Shown piece by piece: positions 24,731 to 36,290 of a DNA stretch of 64,000 nucleotides. The position numbers and the translations under genes are program-made. The DNA is taken from positions 3,224,001 through 3,288,000 of the forward strand of contig NC_064680.1 of assembly GCF_023278565.1 (NCBI RefSeq), written 5' to 3'. Under the pieces are notes generated by a model, which had not been told where the DNA came from, ran no database searches, and saw nothing but the letters and a program-made list of their open reading frames with translations. Each line of letters starts with the position of its first letter. Position 1 is the first letter of the stretch. This DNA comes from Colletotrichum lupini. Its lineage: Eukaryota; Ascomycota; Sordariomycetes; Glomerellales; Glomerellaceae.

Positions 24731-27700
24731 TGGAGGGTAATGGCGTTAGCAATGAGTTTATACCAGGGAAGAAGACGGAAAGGCTCTGTTCTGTATCGAC
24801 TACATGGGTAGTAGCTGGACGAAAGGTCGGAAGATTCGGGCGTGACAAGAGGAGTTTTGATGGCTTAGACGCAGGTTTCATATCATTTCCCAAAGCAGAG
24901 GTAGAGATATTAAGCAAAGAAGCTTCTTCAGCTTCTGGTAGCTCTAGAATGGAGATCATTGACAGCTCCGTCCCAAGTGCCGGAGGTCAAAGACATGGGC
25001 CTAGAAGCCAGGTGACCAGATGGCTTCAATGCTGGATGAGTAATGCCTGGGGAGGGGGGAACATCAGTAGGTAGGTATGCATAAATCCTCGAGGTCTGAT
25101 GTTGCTGACGAGCAGGCCACGACTGAACTAACGGGCCTGTTGCGGACGAAAGCATGAACCCAAAGCGGACCGAAGAAGCGGAAGAGAGGGCCGCCGTTTG
25201 TCTCGATTCCCACTCTCCTTCCACCTCCACCTTCCTCTCCCCCGCCCGCTTCGGGATGATGTAGATGCGGATACTGAGATTCCAGTGAGAGAGAGAGAGA
25301 GAGAGAGAGAAGGAGAAGAGGGTCAATCCTGGAGCCGTTCGGTAGCACAGCCCTACGGTCTTCACGGAACCGGCTGGCGGTGCGGCGCTAGGAGGCAGAG
25401 GCGGTGGATTTGTGGGTGTGGGTGCGGTGTCAGCTTCCGCCCAAAGCGGAACGCTTTGCGGATCTTTTGGGCAGCCGTGGCAGCTTGTGTTACTTACCGT
25501 AAGTGCCAGCGCAGCGACTCTTCAGGCTAGGTCGGTGTTGCTGCAGGAATGTGAAGGGCCAAAAGCTTGTTGTTCAACCTGAGGAGGGGGTTTCTATTCC
25601 AAGCTGTCGTTCGGCAAGGTTGCCGAGTGATGTCCAGGTTTGTCTTTGGATATGAGCCCCGCGCGAGATGGTTATTTGCTTGTGAAGCCAAGAAATGACT
25701 GGAAGAAATAATGGCTTTTTGACCTTATGATATTCTGGACGGCCCGTGATGGAGTGAGAAGGATATTCCCCGTTGATGACGGTGGGGAGAGTTTCTTGCG
25801 GAAGCCAGATCTCAGCTAGACTCTAGTTGGGGGGTTGATCAACCGAAAAAGGACCAAGGGAGGACGGAGGACGGTCATCCTGGGGCTGAAGGTGCTGTAG
25901 GATGCGGATTGGTCCAGAGAAAATAAGCCGGCGGCGGGATGGCTTACGGATCGCAGGAGAAGGCTGTGTTGATGGCAACACGATGGGGTTTGCCGAAAAG
26001 TGTAAACTAAGTAGACTGCTTGCTTGGGAGGGTTTTCTACAGCTGGGTTCCTTGGCGAGCTGAGTGAGGCTTGTTATTCCCCTCTTTCTCTGTGTCTATA
26101 ACTCATGGATATCATGTCTCTGTTTGAGGCGGTGGATTGCGTCTTGGCACTTTGCCAAAGTTGTTCTTGCTGGAATTCTCCATAGTAAGCTGTTAGGCAG
26201 CTATGTTTTCCCTACTGCTCGACGGTAGTGGTTTTCCTTGATTCCTCGAAGGAATGAGAAGGCTTTGATGAAAGTGGGCTGGTTGTAAGCTGAACTAACC
26301 AGCCTGCTGATAGCCTGATGGCGAGCTTACGGCTTGCATGGAACCGAGTCTAATTGGGGCGAAGGAAGATGAGGCCTTGCCGGGGGGATGGTGCAGCTTT
26401 GGGTTGAGTGAGTGTTCCTGACACGATTACACGCCGCAGATCCGCAAGCAAAAAATGAGGTGAATGAGTAGGTAGGTAGCCCGAGGCAGTCCGAAGCCCG
26501 TTTTCCTTTCTCCCTCGCTAGGCGAGACTAAACAGCTCAGCCGTAGACAGGAAGGGGAGAGGGAGGGGAAAGAGGCTTGCAGTTGCATGTGTTAGTTTCG
26601 CGCTTCCGAGACCGTAAGCTGAGAAGCGAGCGAGCGGGGTGGTGTTGAAAGTGGCCGGAAGGATCGATAATTCCCTAGAGTTGATGGGCGATGGGATGAT
26701 TGGGGAGCTTGTATGGATTGGTTGTTTAAGAGGCTGAAGTCCCCGTTTACCGGTTCGCGGTCGTGGTCGTGAACTTTTCCTCGCAATTCTCCAATTCTAT
26801 TGCTTGGTGTTGCTTGTTTTTGATACCTCATCATTCGTAGGAAAGGCGCATCGACCTACTCACAGGCGTCATCGCACCAAAAAAGTACCTAAACACCACT
26901 AAACTCGATCATCGGCGTCATTGCTTCGACCAGCCGCAGACACAATTGCCTGTGGCCCTAGCGACAGGTTCAGAACGGCGGCTGTGGAATTGATCGACAT
27001 TGCTACTCCAGCAGGTTCATTCGACTGCAACCCACAAGAAAATCCCGTGTTCGCGGAGACAGAACAGAAAAAGCGGGGAAACGAGAAACGGGAAGACGGC
27101 AGCGAAAGAAACACGAGGTGTCCGGTTCCCAAACGAGTGGAGAGATCTGGATCGTCGAACGCTTGATTGGCATTTCGCAACCTTTGCGCTGCAACCTCAC
27201 AAACTGACGACGCCACGAACGACGAAGAGCAGCGACTGTGGGGTTTAGCTACAGTAGCTAAGCCTGCCGCTACCCATCTGGCTTCGGCTGCTTCTATTCT
27301 TACCAGCCAACGAAACGCCGTCGAGCTGGGTGCAGTTGAAACCACTGCCACCACCACTATCAAGAGAAAGAGGAGACAAGACACACATTTGTGTGGACTC
27401 TCTTGAACTTTGAGGGAACCATTTCGATTGGCTCACAATTCCCGTCGTCAACATCCCTGTCGACCTCTTCGCCTTCGACACCTCCATCGTAATCGCCTCT
27501 GAACGGGTCGTTACAAGCCACCAGGACGAGGCCCGCCGCATCATCAGAAGAGGCAGCCCTCTTCACTAAATTCAAGGTTAGCCTTTTTTGAAGAGTCCCG
27601 ACAGTGGCACGAACGGACAGTCAGCGACACTTTGCAAGCATTAGGGAGCCAGTTGCACGTTGGAAGCCAATTCCAGAATAAGAAGGGTGAAAAAAAGGAG

Positions 27701-29610
27701 GTATTGCTTCAGTCAGCAGCACCGACCGGCCAGCGAACACTTGATCGAAGCATCCATCGAGCCAATACCACCAACATCAGACAATCTTGAAGAAAGTCGC
27801 ATTAATTTTAGGACGCCGGCATTGGACCATCTCCCGCCAGCGCCTCAAGTTTATTCGCCTCCATTCATCGCCCGCCGCTTGTTACAGTTACAGCGCACCC
27901 GAAGAAGAGAAGGCAAAAGTCCAAGCTTCAGGGTCCAGTCCTCGACACTCCTCGACCAATCACCTGTCACCGACCGCACCCGCCTGAGTCGAGACAGCCC
28001 AGGCTCACTCACGTTCTCACATTCTCACACGCCATTGAGGTAGTCTCACACAGCCCTGAAAACAGCGTTTTTTTTTTTCAGGTTTTCTCACCTCACCAGT
28101 GTCACCACAGCCAACAGTGGGTGAGAGAGTGACAGACAACGACGTCCCCCCTTTCCCTCGCGTTGCATCGTCGGCCCCTGCCTCGATTGGGACCTTTTTC
28201 GTCGCATGCAGGTACCTCGCCAAGCCCGCCCATCCACGAATACACTCACACTCAAATCTCATTCTCACTCTCACTCTCATCGCTCACTCATTCTTTCGGA
28301 AGAGTGTGTATTGTAGCTTACTCATCCGACTCTGAGACGACGACGCCGTTGACGAACGACGAAATTATAATCTCACAGACACACACTCACCCCAGGCGAG
28401 AAAAACACTAAAAAAAGGAACGGCCCTTTCGTCAACCCAGTTTAAATAAAAAAAACAACTGAGCACACTCACGCACACAAGCTCTCTACTCCGTAGAGTG
28501 GTTGTTGCCAATAAGCCGGGGCCCCTCCAATCATCTCTCCTACTGGAGCCAGAAAGCTACCTAAACGGCGATCGTTCCGCAAGCCAGGGGCACCCCAAGC
28601 ATCGCGCCCCCGTCCCGAACAGACAATTCGAATTTCTGCTACAAAGAAGCGCTTCAAGCCACACGCTTAACGCCCACGTTCCTGCATCCAAGGCCCTGTG
28701 CAATTGTGGATTGTGGCCCATTCGCCTCGTCTCGCTTCATCGCCCCCCAGTCGACGACCATTGACCCAGAAAAAACGAGCCTGAGACTTCTGTCGTCCAA
28801 GCCTGAGAGCGACTCTGTGTGAAAGTCGTACCTGGACCTGGACTTGGACCTGGACCACACCGTCACTTTCGACGCTACAACCACAACGCCAATTCATCTC
28901 ATCCGCCGCCGCCCCCCCTTCTTCTCCTTCGCCCTTTCTACCCGTACTCAACTTGCTTCTTTTTCTGCCACAATCAACAAAACATCAAATCAAAAGGCCT
29001 TACACATCTTCCTACCTACCAAAGCCATCGCGCGCGAGACCACGACGACGTTCATCCAACAAAGCAATACTACAATACATTGCATTCGCCCCTGAGCGTC
29101 TACCAACCTCGCATCATCGTCGCGCAAGGAAGAAGCCTTCGCGCTTCGCAGAAGCAACATGAGTGTCAGTGTTTCACCCCAACCCTCGCACTTCCGGTGT
29201 TTCGCCCGCCCGTCCTCGCCTTGTTCAACCCTCACTCTGCACGCTGCCCTGCCCTACCAACGTTGCATTACCTCCTGTCGTCCTCTTGTCAATCGCACGT
29301 TGCTGCGTTGCCCTTCCCTTCTCGAAGTCGAGAAAGTCCACCCGTTCCCGATCCCGTTCCCGTTGCCTTGTCCGCACACTCTTCGCAAAGCCGCAACATC
29401 GCAAACTTTGACTTCCTGCGATCACCAACCTTCTTTGCACATCATCATACTTGCTTCAGCCTGGTTGCGTTGCATTTGCCCATTTCGACTGCTCTTCCTT
29501 GTTGACGATTGACGTCTTTCTTTTTACCCTTTCATCCATCCTGCCTCCCCTAACCTAATTGACCCGACCGTTCTTCCTGCCACCGATATTCGTCGAAGAA
29601 AACTAACATA
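24731..29610. other. Long intergenic region and leader of the t-SNARE gene
   Basis: Nearly 5 kb without a supportable gene. The left half is G-rich and mixed. From about 27,900 the plus strand is C+T-rich with CTCACT-like repeats (28240-28290) and GGACCT units (28831-28856). This right part is likely promoter and long 5' leader of the t-SNARE gene. Confidence 0.5.
25286..25311. repeat. GA dinucleotide microsatellite
   Basis: An uninterrupted run of about thirteen GA units. Confidence 0.9.
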
Positions 29611-31100
29611 ATGGCGCAGTACGGGTATGTTTCTCTCTCCCATGGAGCTGACGGGACACACGACGACGAGTACGACCTCTCCGAACGCGGAATACTGACA
29701 GACGAGCATAGATACGGTGGTCGTCAAAACCCCTTTGACCAGCGGGACGATGGTCCCGGTGGAGGATACGGAGGAGGAGCTCCTGCCAGAGGTCCTCCTC
29801 AGCAGGGCTTCGGCTCGGGACCTTCTCCCTACGGCGGTGGTGGAAACAGAGGATACAACCAGGGACCAGCTATGGGTAGGGACCAATATGGTACGACCTG
29901 ACCGCGACGGTCGTACGCGCTCTTTTGCTGACATTTGTCTGTCCGACCAGGCGCCAACGTCGAGATGGAATCCCTCGCCCAGAACGCCAGCGGCTTCGGC
30001 CAGTCGTCGGATCCTAACGCCATCCTGAACGAGTGCCGATCCATCGACCAAGGAATCGACGAGATTGAGGCCAACCTGAACCAGCTGCGCATGCTGCAGG
30101 AGCGTACCCTGACCGATGCCGACACATCAGCAAACTCATCGACGGTCCGCCAGCTCGACGCCCTCTCCTCCGAGACGATGACCCTGTACCGCGGCCTTAC
30201 CGATCGCGTGCGCCAAGTCAAGTCCTCGCCCGATGGCCAGTCTGCCAGAAACTCGCCGCAGGTCGGCCGTATCGATCGCCGCCTGAAGGGTGCTATTCAG
30301 CAGTATCAGCAGGTCGAGTCGGCTTTCCGCAAGCGCACCCAGGACCAGATGGCCCGCCAGTACCGCATCGTTCGACCCGACGCCGACGAGCGCGAAGTCC
30401 GCGAGGCAGTTGAGGATGCTGGTGCCGGTGCCCAGATTTTCCAGCAGGCCGTGATGCAGAGTGGTCGCCAGGCCCAGGCCAATGCCGTGCTCAACGCCGT
30501 GCAGGACCGCCAAGCCGCCCTGATGAAGATCGAGCAACAGCTGAACGAGCTCGCACAGCTGTTCCAGGATATGGACACATTGATTGTGCAGCAAGAAGCC
30601 GCCGTTACGCAGATCGAGCAGAAGGGCGAGGAGGTCGTTGAGAACCTTGATAAGGGCAACCAAGAAATCGGAACTGCAATTACCACCGCCAAGGCAACCA
30701 AGAGGAAGAAGTGGTGGTGCCTGGGTATCTGCGGTAAGTCTACGTTTGCTGTGAAGTGGTCGGGATATCTTGCTAATTGTCTACAGTCCTTATTATCATT
30801 ATCATCGCTGTCATCGTTGCCATTTACTTCGCCATTATCAAGCCCGGTCAGGCTGCTCCGGCTCCCGCCACCACCGCCCGCGCGAAGCGCAACATTGGCA
30901 TGCTCGAGCTGCCCGACTTCTCGAACACGGTCCCTGTCGATACTGGCGCCGCGCACCCTCAGATTCTGAAGACGACGAGCCGCATCATGCGCCGCATGGT
31001 TCAGCAGGGAGCTACCTGGGAGCCGACCGCCACTGTGCAAGACTCCGCCGTCGTCGCCCGCTTCGGTGGCAAGGTCGATATGCCTGCTGTCCGCAACTAA
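29611..31100 (+). CDS. Plasma-membrane t-SNARE, Sso1/syntaxin family, with long C-terminal tail
   Basis: Four exons, 29611-29624, 29712-29890, 29951-30733 and 30787-31100 (introns 87, 60 and 53 bp); 429 residues. A Gly/Pro/Gln-rich N-terminus (about 5-64) precedes the Habc-like helices (from NVEMESLAQNASGF). The SNARE helix contains the zero-layer glutamine in LAQLFQDMDTLI and ends at AKATKRKKWWCLGIC, a basic-aromatic juxtamembrane stretch. The anchor begins at Val326 (VLIIIIIAVIVAIYFAII). Sso1-type t-SNAREs pair with Sec9 and Snc to fuse secretory vesicles with the plasma membrane. Most end just after the anchor; here 84 further residues follow with good codon use to the stop. An alternative donor at 29875 would drop five residues from exon 2. 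Introns 1 and 2 are also multiples of three. Confidence 0.88.
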
Positions 31101-33290
31101 ACGGTCCATCGTATTATTCCCGACTCTGTACAAAATACCCATCATACCATACCGCCTTTATCCACCGCCTCATAACACACTCGAGGCTTCTCCAACACCA
31201 CCAGTATACCGTCCCTCCGACTCGACGTCTGGATTGATTTCTCACTACCATTACTCACTAAGAGCTTCTCGCCGCTTTTTATAGACGGACGGATTATATG
31301 GAAGGTTAATTTCATATCTCTTTTTGCTGCTGGGTAAGGGGCAAACCAAACACGGAAAATGAGGTGGAAAAGAGTCCTGTGGAGCCCAAAGCAAAAAAGG
31401 ACCACAAACTTATCTCGTAGGGTGTTTCTGTATACCCATAACCAGACTTTCTTTACTTGTTCAACCAAAACCATCCGTGCTTCCTCTTTTCTTGTGTTGC
31501 GTCTTGGATTCGAAAGGTTCTCCTTTTTTCGGATTCTTCGAGAGGAGGCAAAAACTATCGAACACACTTGTGCGGGCGTTTTCTAGCTAGCTTACCTTTT
31601 GCCTGCGACTCTGATCGTTGTGTGCTCCTTTTTTACAGTTTAATTTGTTGCATCAGGGGCGTTGGCATGAGTGGTTCGTAAATATAGTCACCTTTTTAAA
31701 CTTGACGCTTTTCATACTTGAGTACCTCTTGATTTAGTGATGTCTTCACGGGATGTCGTTGTCGTAGCTCCGCAAAACTGTGGTCAACTATGAGTGTGCC
31801 GTTTGTGAGGTTGCCCGTATGTGCGAGCTGAATGAGGATTTGATGCCCTTCTCGAGATGAGTCACAGCGACGGAGCATCCGAGTTGTGTGCACTTTCCAG
31901 AGGGCTTTGGTATTACTTCTCGGTTTTCTTGTCGCTGATGAGACACGTGCTTGGGATGAAGTCATTTGACGTGCTCATGGACCTCGATACGCGAACACTG
32001 TATGCGAGGCAAGAAAAACCAGCTTTATGATTCCAGTTGTATCTGAACTAGACTATTGTTCCGACTTCCTCCACCTACCGTTATGTTCATTAGCGTTTGG
32101 TATCGAATAGATGAGTGGCTTTTATCTTCTTACTTATTTTCTCAACCCTAGTATTTTCAACGCTTTCTCAAATTTCATGCCTCCATACCGAGAACCCAAA
32201 TCGAGTCCATTGCCTAGCCCTTGGTCTTCATTGGAAACAAGCCTTTTTAAAGCATTCATTCACTGCTAAAGAAGGGGGCTCGAGGGCATTCATGTATAAC
32301 TAGCGAGTCTCCATCTTATTTTCAAAAAAGATTACAAAGGCACACGCTCTTGAAATGGCTCTTTGATTTAACCACAGAACGCAATACAAAAACTCCCAAC
32401 TGTTCGTCCAACGCCGCTCGGTCAAGCTGTTAAAATTCGACAAGCCCTCGAAGAAGTTTAGAAGGCGGGTGGAGGTTGGCGGCCCGGTGGGATAGTTTAC
32501 AAAATGGCTTGCGCTGACTGGTCGACACTCTCTGTCGGCCTGTGCGTGATCAACTCTAGAGACAAACCGTAGCTAGCGCAGAACTAGATGAGTTCGTTTC
32601 TCCATCTACAAGGTGTTCGTAATGCGTAGCGGTATCCGTACGCCCTGCCACTTTAACGCCGCGCGGGTATCGTGTAAGTAACAAAGGCATGTATCGGCTG
32701 GAGACGCTTTGAATTTACTATCTTTTCGATGTGCCGATCAAGTCGTTGCTGCTTGAGTTCAACTTTTTTGTTCGACGAAGGTGGTTCTCGCACACCAGCC
32801 CGGCCAGTTGGAGATGTCCGACGTGATATGTACTCGATATACTTCGAGCTTGAGATTATCGACATTCTTTGCGTTGTAGAACTAAGTGAACTGCCCAATT
32901 TGTGGTATAAGTGAGATATTCCCATGGACTAGGTGTTGTGTCCAGTTCCTGTAACATGCATGTTGTTTCTGCCATAAGATTCTCGTCTTTGGTCCAAAAT
33001 AGGCTAGGTAGGCCATGTTTCCGGAATCCAAAGAAATGGCGTGATTCCTGAATAGCAACTACGATATGGCGTTGAAGGATTCAACTCTGGATATGGACAC
33101 TCAAGATTTGGCCCACAGTTCCACTTTCTTACACGTTGCGTCACCTGCGCGGTTGCTTCGCTACGACTTATATGCCTCTACTTCCCTGGGAGAGATCTGG
33201 AGGCCATGAAAACTGCAAAGTTATTCATTTGACTCTGAACATTGATACTATCTAATAGCGAGATCCGTAATAGCCAAGCCACATTTGTCA
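31101..33290. other. Intergenic, left flank of the retrotransposon
   Basis: 3' flank of the t-SNARE gene and then unremarkable sequence. No gene supported. CpA and TpG dinucleotides are normal right up to 33290, so RIP has not visibly spread here. Confidence 0.6.
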
Positions 33291-33295
33291 ACTTT
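33291..33295. repeat. Target site duplication, left copy (ACTTT)
   Basis: ACTTT directly left of the LTR boundary; the same five bases follow the right LTR at 40329-40333. Five bases is the usual duplication length for these elements. Confidence 0.85.
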
Positions 33296-33500
33296 TATTA
33301 GTATCCCTATTACAGGGTGGTTAGTTCGAACCGTAGTTAACGAAGAGATTAATTAAACTATATAAATATCTGCGTAGTAGGTATAAAAAGGAGGTTCTAA
33401 CTATAGGTTAGGCTAGCTATAATAATTATAAATAGGGCCCCTAATTAGCCCCTATATAGTCGGTTATATACCGCGGTCAAATTAGACTTCTAATTTAATA
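33296..33500 (-). repeat. Left LTR (3' LTR in element orientation)
   Basis: 205 bp, aligning without gaps to 40124-40328. By hand alignment about 27 positions differ, all transitions. The outer (left) end keeps C and G where the other copy has T and A; the inner end is heavily converted. Confidence 0.93.
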
Positions 33501-34539
33501 TTAACTTTCTCTTTCTTTTATCGATTTAACTACTATAGTTAGAAGTATAATTCGACCTCGGGCCCGTTTACTAAGTCGTCTCCTTTTCCCTCTTTTCTCT
33601 ACTCTTTTTATATAACCTATCCTTCTATTCGTATAGTAACTTTTTTATTACTTACGAATTACTCTAATCCCTTATTTAGTACTACTTTTATAAAAGAGTT
33701 TATGAGGTTATTTTATTATTAATTTAACGGATCTTAAGTATCTCGCGCCTTTCGTACGATTACCTAAGGGCTATAATATCGATTATAAGCCTCTTTTCTT
33801 TTATTATTCTTAATTTAACGAGGTATTCGTATAGTAAATAAGAATCGGTATAAATAACCGTTAGAATAGGTAGAAGGCTAATTCGATTAATAATCTTTTT
33901 TAGCGTCGTTAAAATCGCATAGGAGAGGTTAACGTTATTAACTATACTATAGACCTCTAACGCTAATATACTTCTTATTACCCGCTTACTTTTAGTTAAT
34001 AAATAGTAAATTATATTACTATATATAGTAAATTCGCTCTCGCCTATACTCTCGTTAACTAGGATAATAATATACCCTAATTACGAAGTAAGGTTATTAT
34101 TATTTATAAATAACTTATTAATAAAGACGTAGAGCTTACTAATTATAAGGTCGATTAGGTAGTAAATGAGACCTTAATTAAGATTCGTTTATTATTACTT
34201 AAGCCGCTTATTAAGTACCTCGACGTCTCGTTTAGTTAGATTTATAGCCTATATTATTTTAATATAATTAAAAGTTACTTTAAGTTAAAAAATACTTATA
34301 ATATATACCCCTCGCGCGAGCTTAGCCTTATATTACTTTTTAACGTCGGTTACGTTTAGATCGACGAGGTTAATCTTCTTACCCTACCCCTTTTACTAAA
34401 AGACGACGGTTTCCCCTTTAATTATAAGAATCCCGCTATTAAATACTAAGGGGGTATTTATTATAAAGACCTTTTTTAGCTTCGCTACGAAGCTTACTTT
34501 TTAGAGCTCCTTATCCTCTTTTTTTATAAAGTTAATATT

Positions 34540-35230
34540 AAATAGGCTTAATATATCGTCGGTCTATATTCCGACGATCCTAAATTAGTTATTTTCGTAC
34601 TCCGCGACTAGTAAGTATAGGTCGTACGTAGAGGTAACTATTAATAATTAATTAATATAAAAATCGTAGTAAGTAGCTTATTAATAAGTACCCGATTTTG
34701 CGAGCCTATATAGTGGCTTAAGCACTTTAATAATTATGCTTTCTAGGTACTTACTAGCTATTTCTTTTAGTAAATGGGCTAGGATTTTCCTTATAAGCCC
34801 TGTAGCCGATTAGGTATAGGCCTAGGTAATATTACGGCTCTAAATCTCGTATCCCTTCTTTTATAGCGATGCTATTAATATTATTATTAATCGTTAGCTA
34901 TAGCGCTATATAGTGGGCGATTATATAAGTAGCGTCGCCTTTTTAACGTTACTATACCCCTAAATTACGTATCTAAACTTCTCGTACGGCTAGGGTATTT
35001 CTTTTTTTTTAATCTTACGAACTATTCGTAATTTAAATATGCGGAGGTTTATATATTTTTTTAGGTCGTATAAGATAAATCGATAGACCCCTCGATCGTA
35101 AAGAGTATCTACTTTAATAAGATTTAATCCCTTATACGGCTTTTTAATAGTTATAATTACGCTTTCTTTACGTAGTTTAATTACTAGCTCGAAATCGGCT
35201 TTCTTTTTTATTATATAAAAGGTATTAATT
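34540..35230 (-). pseudogene. RIP-degraded copia-type reverse transcriptase fragment
   Basis: A minus-strand frame retains pieces typical of fungal copia reverse transcriptases: RIFKLR near 35,040, SPTI near 34,910 and a TDD segment near 34,560 in the position of the catalytic aspartates. These are separated by many stops. Lying downstream of the integrase remnant, it sets the element's superfamily. RNase H should follow towards 33,600 but was not recognised. Confidence 0.72.
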
Positions 35231-35879
35231 ACCTCGTTACTAGTAATAAATTGCCGCGTTAGGGCTTGCCGTCGTAGTTTTTTACGACGTCTTACTAATA
35301 ATATTAGTACTCTTTTAGTAATTTCCTTTTTTTTATCGTTTATTAGTACTACTACGACGATTTTGTTAAGGATAATTTCCTATGCCTCTACCGCGGGTTA
35401 TATAGTTTCCCCTAGCTCTTTTTTTTTTTATAAGTTAGAAATTACTTCGTTAGGATCTATATAGTACGGTTTAACTATTATAATTAATATTTTAAATAAC
35501 TAGTCGCGATCTCTCGCGACTATATAAGAGCGCTCGTTAATAAAAATTAACTTATATAGCCCAGCCTACTATTAGGTAATTTCGTACTATACTTATATAT
35601 CCGAATTTAGTAGTATATTTAAATTATCCCTTATATCGGGCCTATTGCGCATAGTAATTACTTCGTTAACTTACTTTTTTATACTTACCTCGCGTAGTAC
35701 CCGTATTACTTTTTTAACTACTTAGGCTCGTTAGCTTATGCTTAGTAACGGTAGTAAAGCTAAGGTCGTTCTTAAATATACTTTAAATACTAATAGCGTT
35801 AGTATAAGTCCGTTAGGCCCCATAGTGTTATTATAGTATTTAAGTACTATCTAGAGGCATTCGTCGTTAGTAGAATCCG

Positions 35880-36290
35880 GATTTTCCTTTTTAATAATTC
35901 TAAACGCCCTTTTTAACTATTAATATACCCTTTTTATTTTTTAATACTATAGTGCGCTTTAACGGGTACGACTTTTAATTATATACCGTAGGCTATCGTA
36001 TTATCCCTAAATTTTACTAACTTAAAACTAGTACTAGCGTTAGTTTTAATACCGTTTAGCGGTCCCTAGTATATATCGATCTAGCTTTTTCGTAGGGCTA
36101 CCTATACTATTTTTACTTATAAATCCCAGAGGAATTGCCCTACCTAGAAGGATATAGCTACGTCGATTATATATAGTACTAGCCGACTATTTAAGTAGAA
36201 GATATCGACGACGATTTCTTAGTTAAAGTTAAGCTTATTACGTAATTTAAACTTAAATCTGCATAGGCTCTACGTATTTATTTAGTATTA
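35880..36290 (-). pseudogene. RIP-degraded copia-type integrase fragment
   Basis: In one minus-strand frame the translation keeps an integrase-core-like pattern (for example VDIFYLNSR near 36,200) followed about 200 bases on by a segment placed like the conserved catalytic Glu region near 35,940-35,990. Several stop codons interrupt it, consistent with G-to-A changes. It cannot encode an active enzyme as it stands. Confidence 0.7.

Noticed and set aside
24731..29610. Hidden spliced gene in the 4.9-kb spacer
   Set aside because: I looked for conserved-looking frames joined by GT-AG introns and found none that gained a recognisable domain.
33320..33345. GTTCGAAC motif resembling a tRNA B box in the LTR
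   Set aside because: Repeated in both LTRs and without a tRNA fold; part of the LTR sequence.
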